From Microbacterium testaceum (GTDB taxonomy: Bacteria > Actinomycetota > Actinomycetes > Actinomycetales > Microbacteriaceae): a stretch of DNA of 64,000 nucleotides. Both the position numbers and the translations under genes were made by a program. The notes below the pieces were generated by a model. That model was not told the origin of the DNA and searched no databases. It saw only the letters and a program-made list of their open reading frames with translations. Shown in pieces: positions 55,410-64,000 of the stretch. Within the stretch, counting starts at the first letter, position 1. Each line of letters starts with the position of its first letter. The stretch spans positions 62,001-126,000 of the forward strand of contig NZ_JAJGNJ010000007.1 in the NCBI RefSeq assembly GCF_020781835.1. Reading direction: 5' to 3'.

Positions 55410-56267
55410 ACTACATGGCGCGCGGTCGCCGTCACCGCGGTCGCCCCGATCGCCTGGGGCGCGACGTACGTCGTCACCCGGCACCTGCTGCCCGCCGACG
55501 CCCCACTGTGGGGCGCGGCGCTGCGCGCCCTTCCGGCCGGCGTCCTCCTCTGGCTGCTCGCCCGCCGGATGCCGCGCGGCGCATGGTGGTGGAAGGCGCC
55601 GGTCCTCGGCGCGCTGAACTTCGGCGGCTTCTTCGTCCTCGTGTACGTCGCCGCGCAACTGCTTCCCTCGTCGGTGGCCGCGTCGATCATGGCGCTCGCT
55701 CCGCTCGTCCTCGCGGGTCTCGCGTGGCCACTCCTACGCCAGCGCCCGACGACGCGGTGGGCGATGGGGTCGGTCCTCGGCATCGCCGGGGTCATCCTCA
55801 TCGTCGGGCTCGGGGCGGGCGCCGTCCCGCCCGCCGGGGTTGCGGCATCCGCCGTCGCCCTGATCTCCTCGTCGCTGGGCGCGATCCTCACGACTCGGTG
55901 GCGCGACGACACGCCCCTGCTCGCGACGACGTCCTGGCAGCTCACCGCCGGCGGGATCGCGTTGGCTGCGGTCGCGTCGTTCGTCGAGGGAGCTCCGCCG
56001 ACGGTGGATGCCACCGGCGTCGCCGCCTACGCCGGGATCGCGGTCGTGGCCACCGCCCTCGCGTTCGTGTGCTGGTTCGCGGGGCTGCGCCTGCTGCCGG
56101 CCGGGACCGTCGGACTGATCGGACTGCTCAACCCCGTGACCGGTGTCCTGCTGGGCATCGCGGTCGGCGGCGAGTCCCTCGGTCTCGGCCAGATCGTCGG
56201 CATCGGCGCAGTGCTCACGGCCATCGCGGTGTCACGTCCTCGACGCACGCGCACGGCCACGACATGA
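55404..56267 (+). CDS. EamA/DMT-family transporter
   Basis: 287 residues, ten membrane helices in two EamA repeats (first with APIAWGATYVVTRHLLP, second from AVALISSSLGAILTTRW). TATTAT -10 box seven bases before ATG, so leaderless. Likely exporter of a small metabolite or drug controlled by the divergent MarR protein. Confidence 0.92.
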   Translation: METTWRAVAVTAVAPIAWGATYVVTRHLLPADAPLWGAALRALPAGVLLWLLARRMPRGAWWWKAPVLGALNFGGFFVLVYVAAQLLPSSVAASIMALAPLVLAGLAWPLLRQRPTTRWAMGSVLGIAGVILIVGLGAGAVPPAGVAASAVALISSSLGAILTTRWRDDTPLLATTSWQLTAGGIALAAVASFVEGAPPTVDATGVAAYAGIAVVATALAFVCWFAGLRLLPAGTVGLIGLLNPVTGVLLGIAVGGESLGLGQIVGIGAVLTAIAVSRPRRTRTATT

Positions 56268-56301
56268 CGAGGGCCGTGACGCCCCCACGTCCCGGCCCTC
56301 G
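56268..56301 (+). terminator. Terminator hairpin after the EamA gene
   Basis: Perfect 9-bp stem CGAGGGCCG / CGGCCCTCG, 16-nt loop, directly after the stop codon, between convergent genes. Confidence 0.6.
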
Positions 56302-56334
56302 CCTCGCCCCCCTCGGGCGGTGCACGGCGTCACC

Positions 56335-57156
56335 TCACGTCGTGCGCAGCGTCACCGACCCGAGAGTCGCCTGCACGTCGACGCGGGGCGTCGCCGTCGG
56401 CGAGGTCCGCAGGCTGCTGTCCACCGACCCCGGACCCTCGCTCGTGAAGCGGTAGGTGTCGTCGGGGAGTGCGATGTCGGCCGAGCCCGCCGTGACCTCC
56501 ACGCTCGTCCGTGTGGGCGCCGCCCCCGTCAACGACGCCGTCAGCTCACCCCCCGCCACTTCGAACGCCGCCGTCCGGGCGCCGTCGACGTCGACCGAGA
56601 CGGAGCCGCCCGCGACCTCGAGGGTGAGCGCGCTCACCGCGCCGGAGAGTGTCGCGCTGCCGCCGGTCACCTGCACATCCACGTCGCCGAAGTCGCCGTC
56701 GAGGTCGAGAGTTCCCCCCGTCAGTTGCCCGCGGACATCGACATCGCGGTCGGCGAGCGCACGCGGGAGCGCGAGGGTCGCCTCCGATCCGTCGCCCCAG
56801 TCGGCGAACGAGCCACGGGGCGTCGTCACGTGCAGCGTGCTGCCCCGACGTTCGAGCCGCCAGGCGCCCACTCCGTCGCCGCTCAGTTCTGCCTCGTCGA
56901 CATCGGCATAGACGATCATGAGCGCGCCCCCGGTCACATCGACGTCCAGATGCCGGACACCGTACGTGTCGCTCTGCTGGAGCGGCGCGCCCGCCTCGGC
57001 GGCGCTCGCGTTCCGGGCGGCCGAGAAGCCGCTGCTGGCGAGCGTGCCGAGGATGACGCAACCGCCGACGATGATCGTGAGGATCGAGACCGCGAGCGCG
57101 CTGGCCGAACGCCGCGGGCGGGCCGTGGTTGGGTCGGGCGGGGTCTGGACGGTCAT
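56335..57156 (-). CDS. DUF4097-type membrane-anchored beta-repeat protein
   Basis: 273 residues from ATG 57156 (ATGA overlap with the response regulator stop). One membrane helix (ALAVSILTIIVGGCVILGTL) after a short basic N-terminus, then an external part made of short beta repeats (VDVQVTGGSATLSGAVSALT, LEVAGGSVSVDVDG), typical of DUF4097/adhesin-like domains. As third gene of a two-component operon it may be a sensor partner or output protein. Confidence 0.85.
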   Translation of the reverse strand: MTVQTPPDPTTARPRRSASALAVSILTIIVGGCVILGTLASSGFSAARNASAAEAGAPLQQSDTYGVRHLDVDVTGGALMIVYADVDEAELSGDGVGAWRLERRGSTLHVTTPRGSFADWGDGSEATLALPRALADRDVDVRGQLTGGTLDLDGDFGDVDVQVTGGSATLSGAVSALTLEVAGGSVSVDVDGARTAAFEVAGGELTASLTGAAPTRTSVEVTAGSADIALPDDTYRFTSEGPGSVDSSLRTSPTATPRVDVQATLGSVTLRTT

Positions 57157-57818
57157 GAGGATGCTCCGGGGGTGTCGTGGCCCAGGTGGACCAGGGCGGC
57201 GATGACGCGGCGATTGCCGGTTTCGTCCTGCTCGAGGCCGAGCTTGGTGAAGATCGCGGTGATGTGTTTCTCGACGCTGGCGGGCGAGACGAACAGCGCC
57301 TGGGCGATCGCCTGGTTCGACCGCCCCTCGGCGATGAGGGCCAGGACAGCGCGCTCCCGCTCGGTGAGCGCCTGGAGACGGTCGTCCCGGCGGCGCCGGG
57401 CGAGGAGCTGCCCCACGACCTCGGGGTCCAGGACGGTTGCGCCCTGGGCGATGCGGGCGACGGCGTCGAGGAAGTCGCGCACGTCGGCGACCCGGTCCTT
57501 CAACAGGTAGCCGAGCGAGCCCTGCCCGTCGGCGATGAGGTCGCTCGCATAGCGCTCCTCCACGTACTGCGAGAGCACCAGGACGGCGAGCCCGGGATGC
57601 CGCGAGCGCAGCGCGATCGCCGCACGGATGCCCTCGTCGGTCCACGTGGGTGGCAGACGCACGTCGAGGATGCACAGGTCGGGGGCGGTCTCGGCGACCG
57701 CGGCCTCCAGACCCGACGCGTCGGACAGGGCGGCGGCGACGTCGTGGCCGTCATCGGCGAGCAGCCGAACGAGCCCCTCGCGCAGCAGGACGGAGTCCTC
57801 GCAGATCACGATGCGCAC
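57153..57818 (-). CDS. LuxR/NarL-family response regulator
   Basis: 221 residues from GTG 57818, which overlaps the kinase gene by 13 bp with GGAGG ten bases upstream. Receiver with acidic pair in CEDSVLL, phospho-acceptor Asp in CILDVRLPPTW, Lys in YLLKDRV; LuxR helix-turn-helix LTERERAVLALIAEGRSNQAIAQ at the C-terminus. Partner of the preceding kinase. Confidence 0.94.
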   Translation of the reverse strand: MRIVICEDSVLLREGLVRLLADDGHDVAAALSDASGLEAAVAETAPDLCILDVRLPPTWTDEGIRAAIALRSRHPGLAVLVLSQYVEERYASDLIADGQGSLGYLLKDRVADVRDFLDAVARIAQGATVLDPEVVGQLLARRRRDDRLQALTERERAVLALIAEGRSNQAIAQALFVSPASVEKHITAIFTKLGLEQDETGNRRVIAALVHLGHDTPGASS

Positions 57819-59113
57819 GGGACCGTCACCTCCACCCCGGTCGGGCCGCCCTGCGGACTGTCGATGCGCACGGTTCCCCCGGCTGCCGTGACTCGGTTCA
57901 CGATGCCGTCGAGGCCGCCGCCGGGCACGACGCGTGCGCCACCCAGACCGTCGTCCTCGACGCGAGCCCACAACGATCCGTCGTCGCGCACCCGGACGTC
58001 CACGCGGCAGGCGCCGGCCCTCGAGTGCTTGGCCGCGTTGGTCAGTGCCTCCGCGATCGAGAAGTACACCGCGGCCTCGGCGGGGCGGCTGCAGCGGCGC
58101 GGCAGACGCACGTCGAGGGTCACGGGGATGTGCGATCGGGACGCGAGCGCCGAGAGGGCGGCATCCAGTCCCCGATCCTCCAGGACGGAGGCGTGGATGC
58201 CACGCGCCAATTGCCGCAGTTCGGTGATCGCCGACTTGGTCGAGGCGTGCGCCTCGGCGACGAGGGCCTTCGCCGTCTCGGGGTCGTCGTCGATCTTCGT
58301 CTGCGCCAGCCCCAGCGTCATGCCGATCGAGACGAGACGCGGCTGGACGCCGTCGTGGAGGTCGCGCTCGATACGGGTCCGCTCCACCTCGGCGGCGCGG
58401 ACGGCACCCGCGCGTCGCGTGTCGGAGGTGCGCGCCTGCTCCTCCAGCTGCGCCTCGCGGGACGGCACGAGGATCGCCCGCGCCAGGACTCCGTGCAGGA
58501 GCCCCAGCCCGATGATCGCTCCGGTGGCGACGACGGCGACGAGCGCGCCGATGAGGGGTGCGCCGATGCCCTCGAGCGGCACGAGCCCGAACAGACGCGT
58601 GTGCGCCCACCCGAAGATCGGACTGACCAGGAGCACCAGGCCCCACGACACCGCACCGACCAGCACGAGGGTGACCAGTCCGAGGACGGTGGAGACGGTG
58701 AAGGATGCCACCGCTCGCCACTGACGAGGGTCGATCGCCTGCAGCCAGATCGTGTGCAGCACGCCGACGAATCCGGGCTTGGGACTGCGGCGCACCCGCA
58801 GGGCCGGAAGGTCGAAGCCGTAGAGGCCGTCCAGTCGCGCCTGCTCGAACCATGCGACGCCGAACAAGGCGTAGACGAGGCCGGCGAGCAGTACGACACC
58901 GATCAGGACCGCGAACAGCAGGCCCACGCCCGCGCCGAACAGACCGAAGAGGCCGCCGAAGACGGCTGGTCCGACGACGCCGAGCGCGGCGAGCTGGGCG
59001 ATGGCGCCGGCCACCCGACCGGGGGAAGAGATCCGCACGCCGGGGTGCGGCAGCGCACCCGCGGATGCGGGGAGCGTCGGTGGCGGAGGAGGAAGGACGG
59101 ATGCCGTGGTCAT
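57806..59113 (-). CDS. HisKA_3-type sensor histidine kinase
   Basis: 435 residues from ATG 59113. About six membrane helices in the N-terminal 230 residues, then the dimerisation/phospho-acceptor motif RTRIERDLHDGVQPRLVSIG with phospho-His, and an HATPase domain with EALTNAAKHS and DDGLGG. A PspC/AspA-like domain with conserved aromatic-rich loop around residue 95 (FEQARLDGLYGFDLP) is possible. The TACCGT -10 box (59126-59121), seven bases before ATG, predicts a leaderless message. Confidence 0.92.
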   Translation of the reverse strand: MTTASVLPPPPPTLPASAGALPHPGVRISSPGRVAGAIAQLAALGVVGPAVFGGLFGLFGAGVGLLFAVLIGVVLLAGLVYALFGVAWFEQARLDGLYGFDLPALRVRRSPKPGFVGVLHTIWLQAIDPRQWRAVASFTVSTVLGLVTLVLVGAVSWGLVLLVSPIFGWAHTRLFGLVPLEGIGAPLIGALVAVVATGAIIGLGLLHGVLARAILVPSREAQLEEQARTSDTRRAGAVRAAEVERTRIERDLHDGVQPRLVSIGMTLGLAQTKIDDDPETAKALVAEAHASTKSAITELRQLARGIHASVLEDRGLDAALSALASRSHIPVTLDVRLPRRCSRPAEAAVYFSIAEALTNAAKHSRAGACRVDVRVRDDGSLWARVEDDGLGGARVVPGGGLDGIVNRVTAAGGTVRIDSPQGGPTGVEVTVPCAS

Positions 59114-59163
59114 GTGTCCCACGGTAGGACGCCGCCGCGCGCGGGGTCAGCCGGGCAGCCCGC

Positions 59164-59190
59164 CGCTTTGTTCGGGTTTTCCCGAAAGCG
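59164..59190 (-). terminator. Terminator hairpin after the periplasmic-binding lipoprotein gene
   Basis: CGCTTTCGGG loop AAAA CCCGAACAAAGCG on the minus strand: 10-bp stem with a 3-nt bulge, about 10 bases after the stop at 59199 and upstream of the kinase promoter. Confidence 0.5.
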
Positions 59191-59198
59191 CCGTGCCG

Positions 59199-60302
59199 TC
59201 AGAGATCCTCGGCGCGCAGCCATCCCGTCTCGAGGAACACCGCCTGCACGGCATCCCGATCGACGGTGGTCGGGGTCGGGGCGAGGCTCGGGACGGGCGT
59301 GTCCCCGGCGAGAGCGGCGGCCACGGCGTCGGCGATCGAGCCGGCCCACGAGCGGGTGTCGACGAACACGGTCGCCGCGACGGCACCGTCCCGGAGCGCA
59401 CGCACCGTCGTGGTGTCTCCCCCCGATGCGACCAGGACGGGGGGCACGCGCGCGCTGGGCTCCGTAGCCGGGTCGGGGGATGCCGTCGGGCTCGGCGACG
59501 CCGTGGCCCGAGGATCAGGCGTCGTGACCGCGGTCACTGCGCCGCGGCTGACCGCGTCGTCGAGGGCGAGCATCGCCGTCGGCGGCTCGTCTTCGGAGCC
59601 GCCGAGCAGGGTCCGGATGCGATCCTCTGCGGCGCTCTCGACCTCGCCGGCACCACCGGTCACCGCGGCGCTCGCAAGATCGGCACCCGAGACGATCCGC
59701 ACGGAGCCGGAGGCCGCCGCCGGTGCGAGCACCTCGAGGGCGGCCTCGTGCCGCGCAGCGGACTCCGGGTCGTCGGCGGGACCCGCGACGACGGCGATCG
59801 TCGGCGGGGTGAGTGCGGTTTCGACGTCGAGCGCTTCGAGCAGGGCCTCGGCCTGCGCTCGACCGACGACGGCGGGGTCCGCGGCCATCACGACCCCGGC
59901 CCCGCCGACGTCGCGGCCCGCGGGGATGAGCGGCACTGCGGACGCGGCCGCCGCCTCCCGCGCGCGTTCGAGCGCTTCCCCGGCCACTGGCACCAGGACG
60001 ACGGCGTCCTCGCCCTTGGTCAGCATGTTCTGCACCTGCGCCCCCTGCGTGCGGGCGTCGTCCGCGGCGAACTGCAGGTCGACCCGGTACCCCCGCGCAC
60101 GCAGTTGCTCACCGACCGCGTCGCCCAGCCGCGTCCACGCGAGATCGGCGGAGGCGGGAAGGCTCACGCCGATGACACCGGCGCCGTCGCTCGTCCGGAT
60201 CGTGCGCGCGGTGCCGGGAGCGCAGCCGGTCAGAGCCATCGCGGCGACGACGAGGATCGCGAAGGCGAGGCGTGCGGGACGACAGGGGGTCACCCGTTCC
60301 AT
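59199..60302 (-). CDS. Periplasmic-binding-like sugar-binding lipoprotein
   Basis: 367 residues from ATG 60302. Lipobox AAMALTGC. LacI/RbsB-type binding fold: GVIGVSLPASADLAWTRLGDAV, VLVPVAGEALERAREAAAAS, PLIPAGRDVGGAGVVMAADP and AMLALDD. A low-complexity insertion rich in Pro/Ser/Thr (about residues 268-292, ATASPSPTASPDPATEPSA) interrupts the second lobe, and the usual ligand residues are poorly matched. It follows the sugar permease gene after a strong terminator hairpin. It may be a sensor or divergent binding protein rather than the transporter's main receptor. Confidence 0.8.
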   Translation of the reverse strand: MERVTPCRPARLAFAILVVAAMALTGCAPGTARTIRTSDGAGVIGVSLPASADLAWTRLGDAVGEQLRARGYRVDLQFAADDARTQGAQVQNMLTKGEDAVVLVPVAGEALERAREAAAASAVPLIPAGRDVGGAGVVMAADPAVVGRAQAEALLEALDVETALTPPTIAVVAGPADDPESAARHEAALEVLAPAAASGSVRIVSGADLASAAVTGGAGEVESAAEDRIRTLLGGSEDEPPTAMLALDDAVSRGAVTAVTTPDPRATASPSPTASPDPATEPSARVPPVLVASGGDTTTVRALRDGAVAATVFVDTRSWAGSIADAVAAALAGDTPVPSLAPTPTTVDRDAVQAVFLETGWLRAEDL

Positions 60303-60319
60303 CCTGCCCCAGACACGAC

Positions 60320-60352
60320 GGACGCCCCGCCGCACGAGGCGACGGGGCGTCC
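60320..60352 (-). terminator. Terminator after the sugar permease gene
   Basis: Perfect 10-bp stem GGACGCCCCG / CGGGGCGTCC with 13-nt loop, 12 bases after the permease stop and before the downstream lipoprotein gene. Confidence 0.75.
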
Positions 60353-60364
60353 GCAGACGGTGGA

Positions 60365-61616
60365 TCAGCCGCGGCTGCGGTTCTTGTTCCACACGTCGAA
60401 GGCCACGGCGAGCAGCAGCACGAGGCCCTTGATGAACTGCTGCACGTCGGTCGAGATGCCCATGAGCGACATGCCGTTGTTGAGCACACCCATGACCAGA
60501 CCACCGGCGATCGCGCCGACCACGCGGCCGACACCACCCTGGACGGCGGCACCACCGATGAACGAGGCGGCGATGGCATCCAGTTCGAACAGGTTTCCGG
60601 CGCCGGGACCGGCCGAGTTCAGACGGCCCGTGAAGACGATGCCGGCGAGGGCCGCCAGCACGCCCATGTTCACGAACAGCAGGAAGTCGACGCGACGGGT
60701 GTTGATGCCCGACAGCTTCGCGGCGGTGCGGTTGCCACCGATCGCGTAGATGTGGCGCCCGAAGACGCTGCGGCTCATGACCGTCGAGTACCCGATGATC
60801 AGCACGGCGAGGACGACCAGCACGATCGGCGTTCCGCGCGAACCGGGCGCGACGCCCAGGAGGTAGGTCAGGTACGCGATGAGCGCGCCGCCGCCGATGA
60901 TCTTGAACAGGAACCACACGCGGGGCTCGTTCTGCAGCTCGAGCGCCGCGCGCTTGGCGCGCTGGCGCACCTGCGAGAAGACGAACAGCACGAGGGTCAG
61001 CGCACCGAGGGCGACGGTGATCCACTCGGCCGGCGAGCTCGCGGCCGGGAACAGGTCGGGGAACAGGTAGCCGCCGCCGAGCTGACGGTACTCGGTGGGG
61101 AACGGCGTGATCTGGGTGTTGCCGAGCGTCATCTGCGTGAGACCGCGGAACAGGAGCATGCCGGCCAGGGTCACGATGAACGCCGGGATGCCGACGTAGG
61201 CCACCCAGAACCCCTGCCACATGCCGACCACCGCGCCGAGCACGAGGGAGAGCAGGATGCCGAGCCACCAGGGCATTCCCCACTGCACGATGAGCACGCC
61301 CGAGACGGCGCCGACGAACGCCGCCACCGAGCCGACCGACAGGTCGATGTGCCCGGCGATGATGATCATCACCATTCCGATCGCGAGGATCAGGATGTAG
61401 CTGTTCTGGACGATGATGTTCGACACGTTGCCCGCGGTGAGCAGTCGTCCGCCGGTGAGGGCTTGGAACAGCAGCACGATCACGATCAGCGCGATGAAGA
61501 TGCCGATCTCGCGCAGGCGCGACGTGAAGAACTGGACGATGCCCACTCCCCCGTTGGCCGCACCGCCGACCGGTCCACGCGGCGTGCCGCCCGGACCCGC
61601 CTGGGTCGCCGTGTTG

Positions 61617-61630
<14 letters not shown>
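60365..61630 (-). CDS. Multiple-sugar ABC transporter permease (GguB/MmsB-type)
   Basis: 421 residues; at least ten membrane helices. Characteristic [22 protein letters not shown] and [20 protein letters not shown] motifs of XylH/GguB/MmsB sugar permeases (BPD_transp_2). The start overlaps the ATPase stop by 14 bases. Pairs with GguA/ChvE-like neighbours for aldose uptake. Confidence 0.93.
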
Positions 61631-63161
<1,531 letters not shown>

Positions 63162-63215
63162 GAGGTCCTCCTTGCAGGACCGGCTCGCAGGCCGGTTGGG
63201 GATGAGGGAACAGGG

Positions 63216-63253
63216 GCCTCCGCCGCGACCGAGCGGGCGGTCGCGGCGGAGGC
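63216..63253 (-). terminator. Stem-loop in the chvE-gguA intergenic region
   Basis: Perfect 15-bp stem GCCTCCGCCGCGACC / GGTCGCGGCGGAGGC with an 8-nt loop. With the neighbouring hairpin it probably reduces read-through and protects the upstream binding-protein mRNA. Confidence 0.7.
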
Positions 63254-63256
63254 GAT

Positions 63257-63280
63257 GCGGGAGGGCCGAGACCCTCCCGC
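63257..63280 (-). terminator. Second stem-loop directly after chvE
   Basis: Perfect 9-bp stem GCGGGAGGG / CCCTCCCGC with a 6-nt loop, five bases after the chvE stop codon. Confidence 0.65.
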
Positions 63281-63285
63281 GGGGA

Positions 63286-64000
63286 TCACTTCAGGTCGTC
63301 GGCGCTGTAGTAGCCGCTGTCGACGAGGACCTCTTCGTAGTTGTCCTTCGTGACGATCGTCGACTCGAGCAGGTACGAGGGGACGACCTTCTCGCCGTTG
63401 TCGTACGTCTCGGTGTCGTTGACCTCGGGCTCCTCGCCCTTGCGGATCTCGTCGACCATGGTCACGGCCTGCTTGGCCAGCTCACGCGTGTCCTTGAAGA
63501 TCGTCGAGTACTGCTCACCGGCGATGATCGACTTGATCGAGCCGACCTCGGCGTCCTGACCGGTGATGACCGGCAGCGCGTCGGCCGCGTAGCCGCCCGA
63601 GGTCAGGGCCGAGATGATGCCGATCGACAGGCCGTCGTACGGCGAGAGCACACCGTCGAGCTTGGTGTCGCCGATGACCGTGAGGATGTTCTCCATGCGC
63701 TCCTGCGCGGTCTCGGGCAGCCAGCGCAGGATCGCGGCCTGACCGAAGTCCGTCTGGCCCGACGGGACCGTGATGACGCCCGAGTCGATGTAGGGCTGGA
63801 GGGTCTCCATGGCGCCGTTCCAGAAGAACGTGGCGTTGTTGTCGTCGGGGCTACCGGCGAACAGCTCGACGTTGAACGGACCGGTCGCGCCGGTCTCGTT
63901 GCCCTCGGCATCGAGGATGCCCAGGCCCGTGAGCAGCGACGTCGCCTGCTGCACGCCCACCTGGAAGTTGTCGAACGTGGTGTAGTAGTCGACGTTCTCG
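63286..64000 (-). CDS. chvE: Multiple-sugar-binding protein (ChvE-type), 5' part outside window
   Basis: The C-terminal 237 codons are visible, beginning [20 protein letters not shown] at the window edge and ending [10 protein letters not shown]. RbsB-like periplasmic-binding fold with the hinge-region [18 protein letters not shown] and [20 protein letters not shown] typical of ChvE/GbpR-partner sugar-binding proteins. The signal peptide and N-terminal lobe lie outside the window. It is the upstream, probably most abundant, gene of the operon with gguA and gguB. Confidence 0.88.
   Translation of the reverse strand, partial: ENVDYYTTFDNFQVGVQQATSLLTGLGILDAEGNETGATGPFNVELFAGSPDDNNATFFWNGAMETLQPYIDSGVITVPSGQTDFGQAAILRWLPETAQERMENILTVIGDTKLDGVLSPYDGLSIGIISALTSGGYAADALPVITGQDAEVGSIKSIIAGEQYSTIFKDTRELAKQAVTMVDEIRKGEEPEVNDTETYDNGEKVVPSYLLESTIVTKDNYEEVLVDSGYYSADDLK

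Overview
The window is high-GC actinobacterial chromosome (about 70% G+C by eye) and most resembles Microbacteriaceae, probably Microbacterium. Reasons: housekeeping gene content and order of the actinobacterial pmt/rsmI-metG-tatD-rsmA-ispE-glmU-prs type, F420/flavin (LLM-class) enzyme use, GTG starts, many TAnnnT -10 boxes placed directly before start codons (leaderless mRNAs), and extreme enrichment of the 7-mer GGCATCC/GGATGCC. No rRNA, CRISPR array or complete insertion sequence was seen; one tRNA (Gln, UUG) is present.

Layout. 1-2158 (minus): an extracytoplasmic flavin electron-transfer set (NqrB/RnfD-like membrane protein running off the left edge, ApbE flavin transferase, FMN-binding lipoprotein with an apparent frameshift). 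2271-7700: prs, glmU, tRNA-Gln, a MarR regulator with a small membrane protein, and an ABC-F ATPase. 8108-18696: a complete monoderm type IV pilus locus made of two convergent operons (plus: pilin, minor pilins, pilD, pilM, pilN, pilO; minus: pilB, pilT, pilC), followed by an OmpR-family response regulator (18939-19733) that lacks the phospho-acceptor aspartate. Both outer ends of the pilus locus carry arrays of CTGAGC-like half-sites in 11-bp phase, the geometry expected for an OmpR/PhoB-type regulator. 19891-23412 (minus): an OpuC-type osmoprotectant ABC transporter preceded by a DUF427 gene.

23549-33255 returns to housekeeping genes (ispE, rsmA, tatD, metG, rsmI) interspersed with a Stealth-family sugar-phosphate transferase, a CpdA-like phosphodiesterase and a sugar-porter MFS protein. 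33279-40908 holds pmt, a small AAA ATPase, a CrtC/AttH-like protein, a DUF255/YyaL-type protein that has no canonical start codon, an aldo-keto reductase and a MocR-type regulator. 41014-48144 is a seven-gene operon: nitrilase/beta-ureidopropionase-like hydrolase, dihydropyrimidinase, LLM flavoenzyme and an NMT1/THI5-type ABC transporter, closed by a terminator. It looks like an uptake-and-hydrolysis route for a cyclic ureide or pyrimidine-like compound.

48222-57156: an LCP cell-wall ligase, a GH3 lipoprotein, HrpA helicase with an unusual in-frame insertion, a divergent MarR/EamA pair with two matching palindromic operators, and a DUF4097/LuxR-response-regulator/histidine-kinase operon. 59199-64000 (minus): a GguAB/ChvE-type sugar ABC transporter with a second periplasmic-binding lipoprotein at its downstream end; chvE runs off the right edge.

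The most interesting material is the pilus locus with its atypical regulator and shared box arrays, the enriched 7-mer, the tRNA-glmU junction where tRNA 3' processing would create a leaderless mRNA, the symmetric rsmI/pmt promoter, and the ureide operon.
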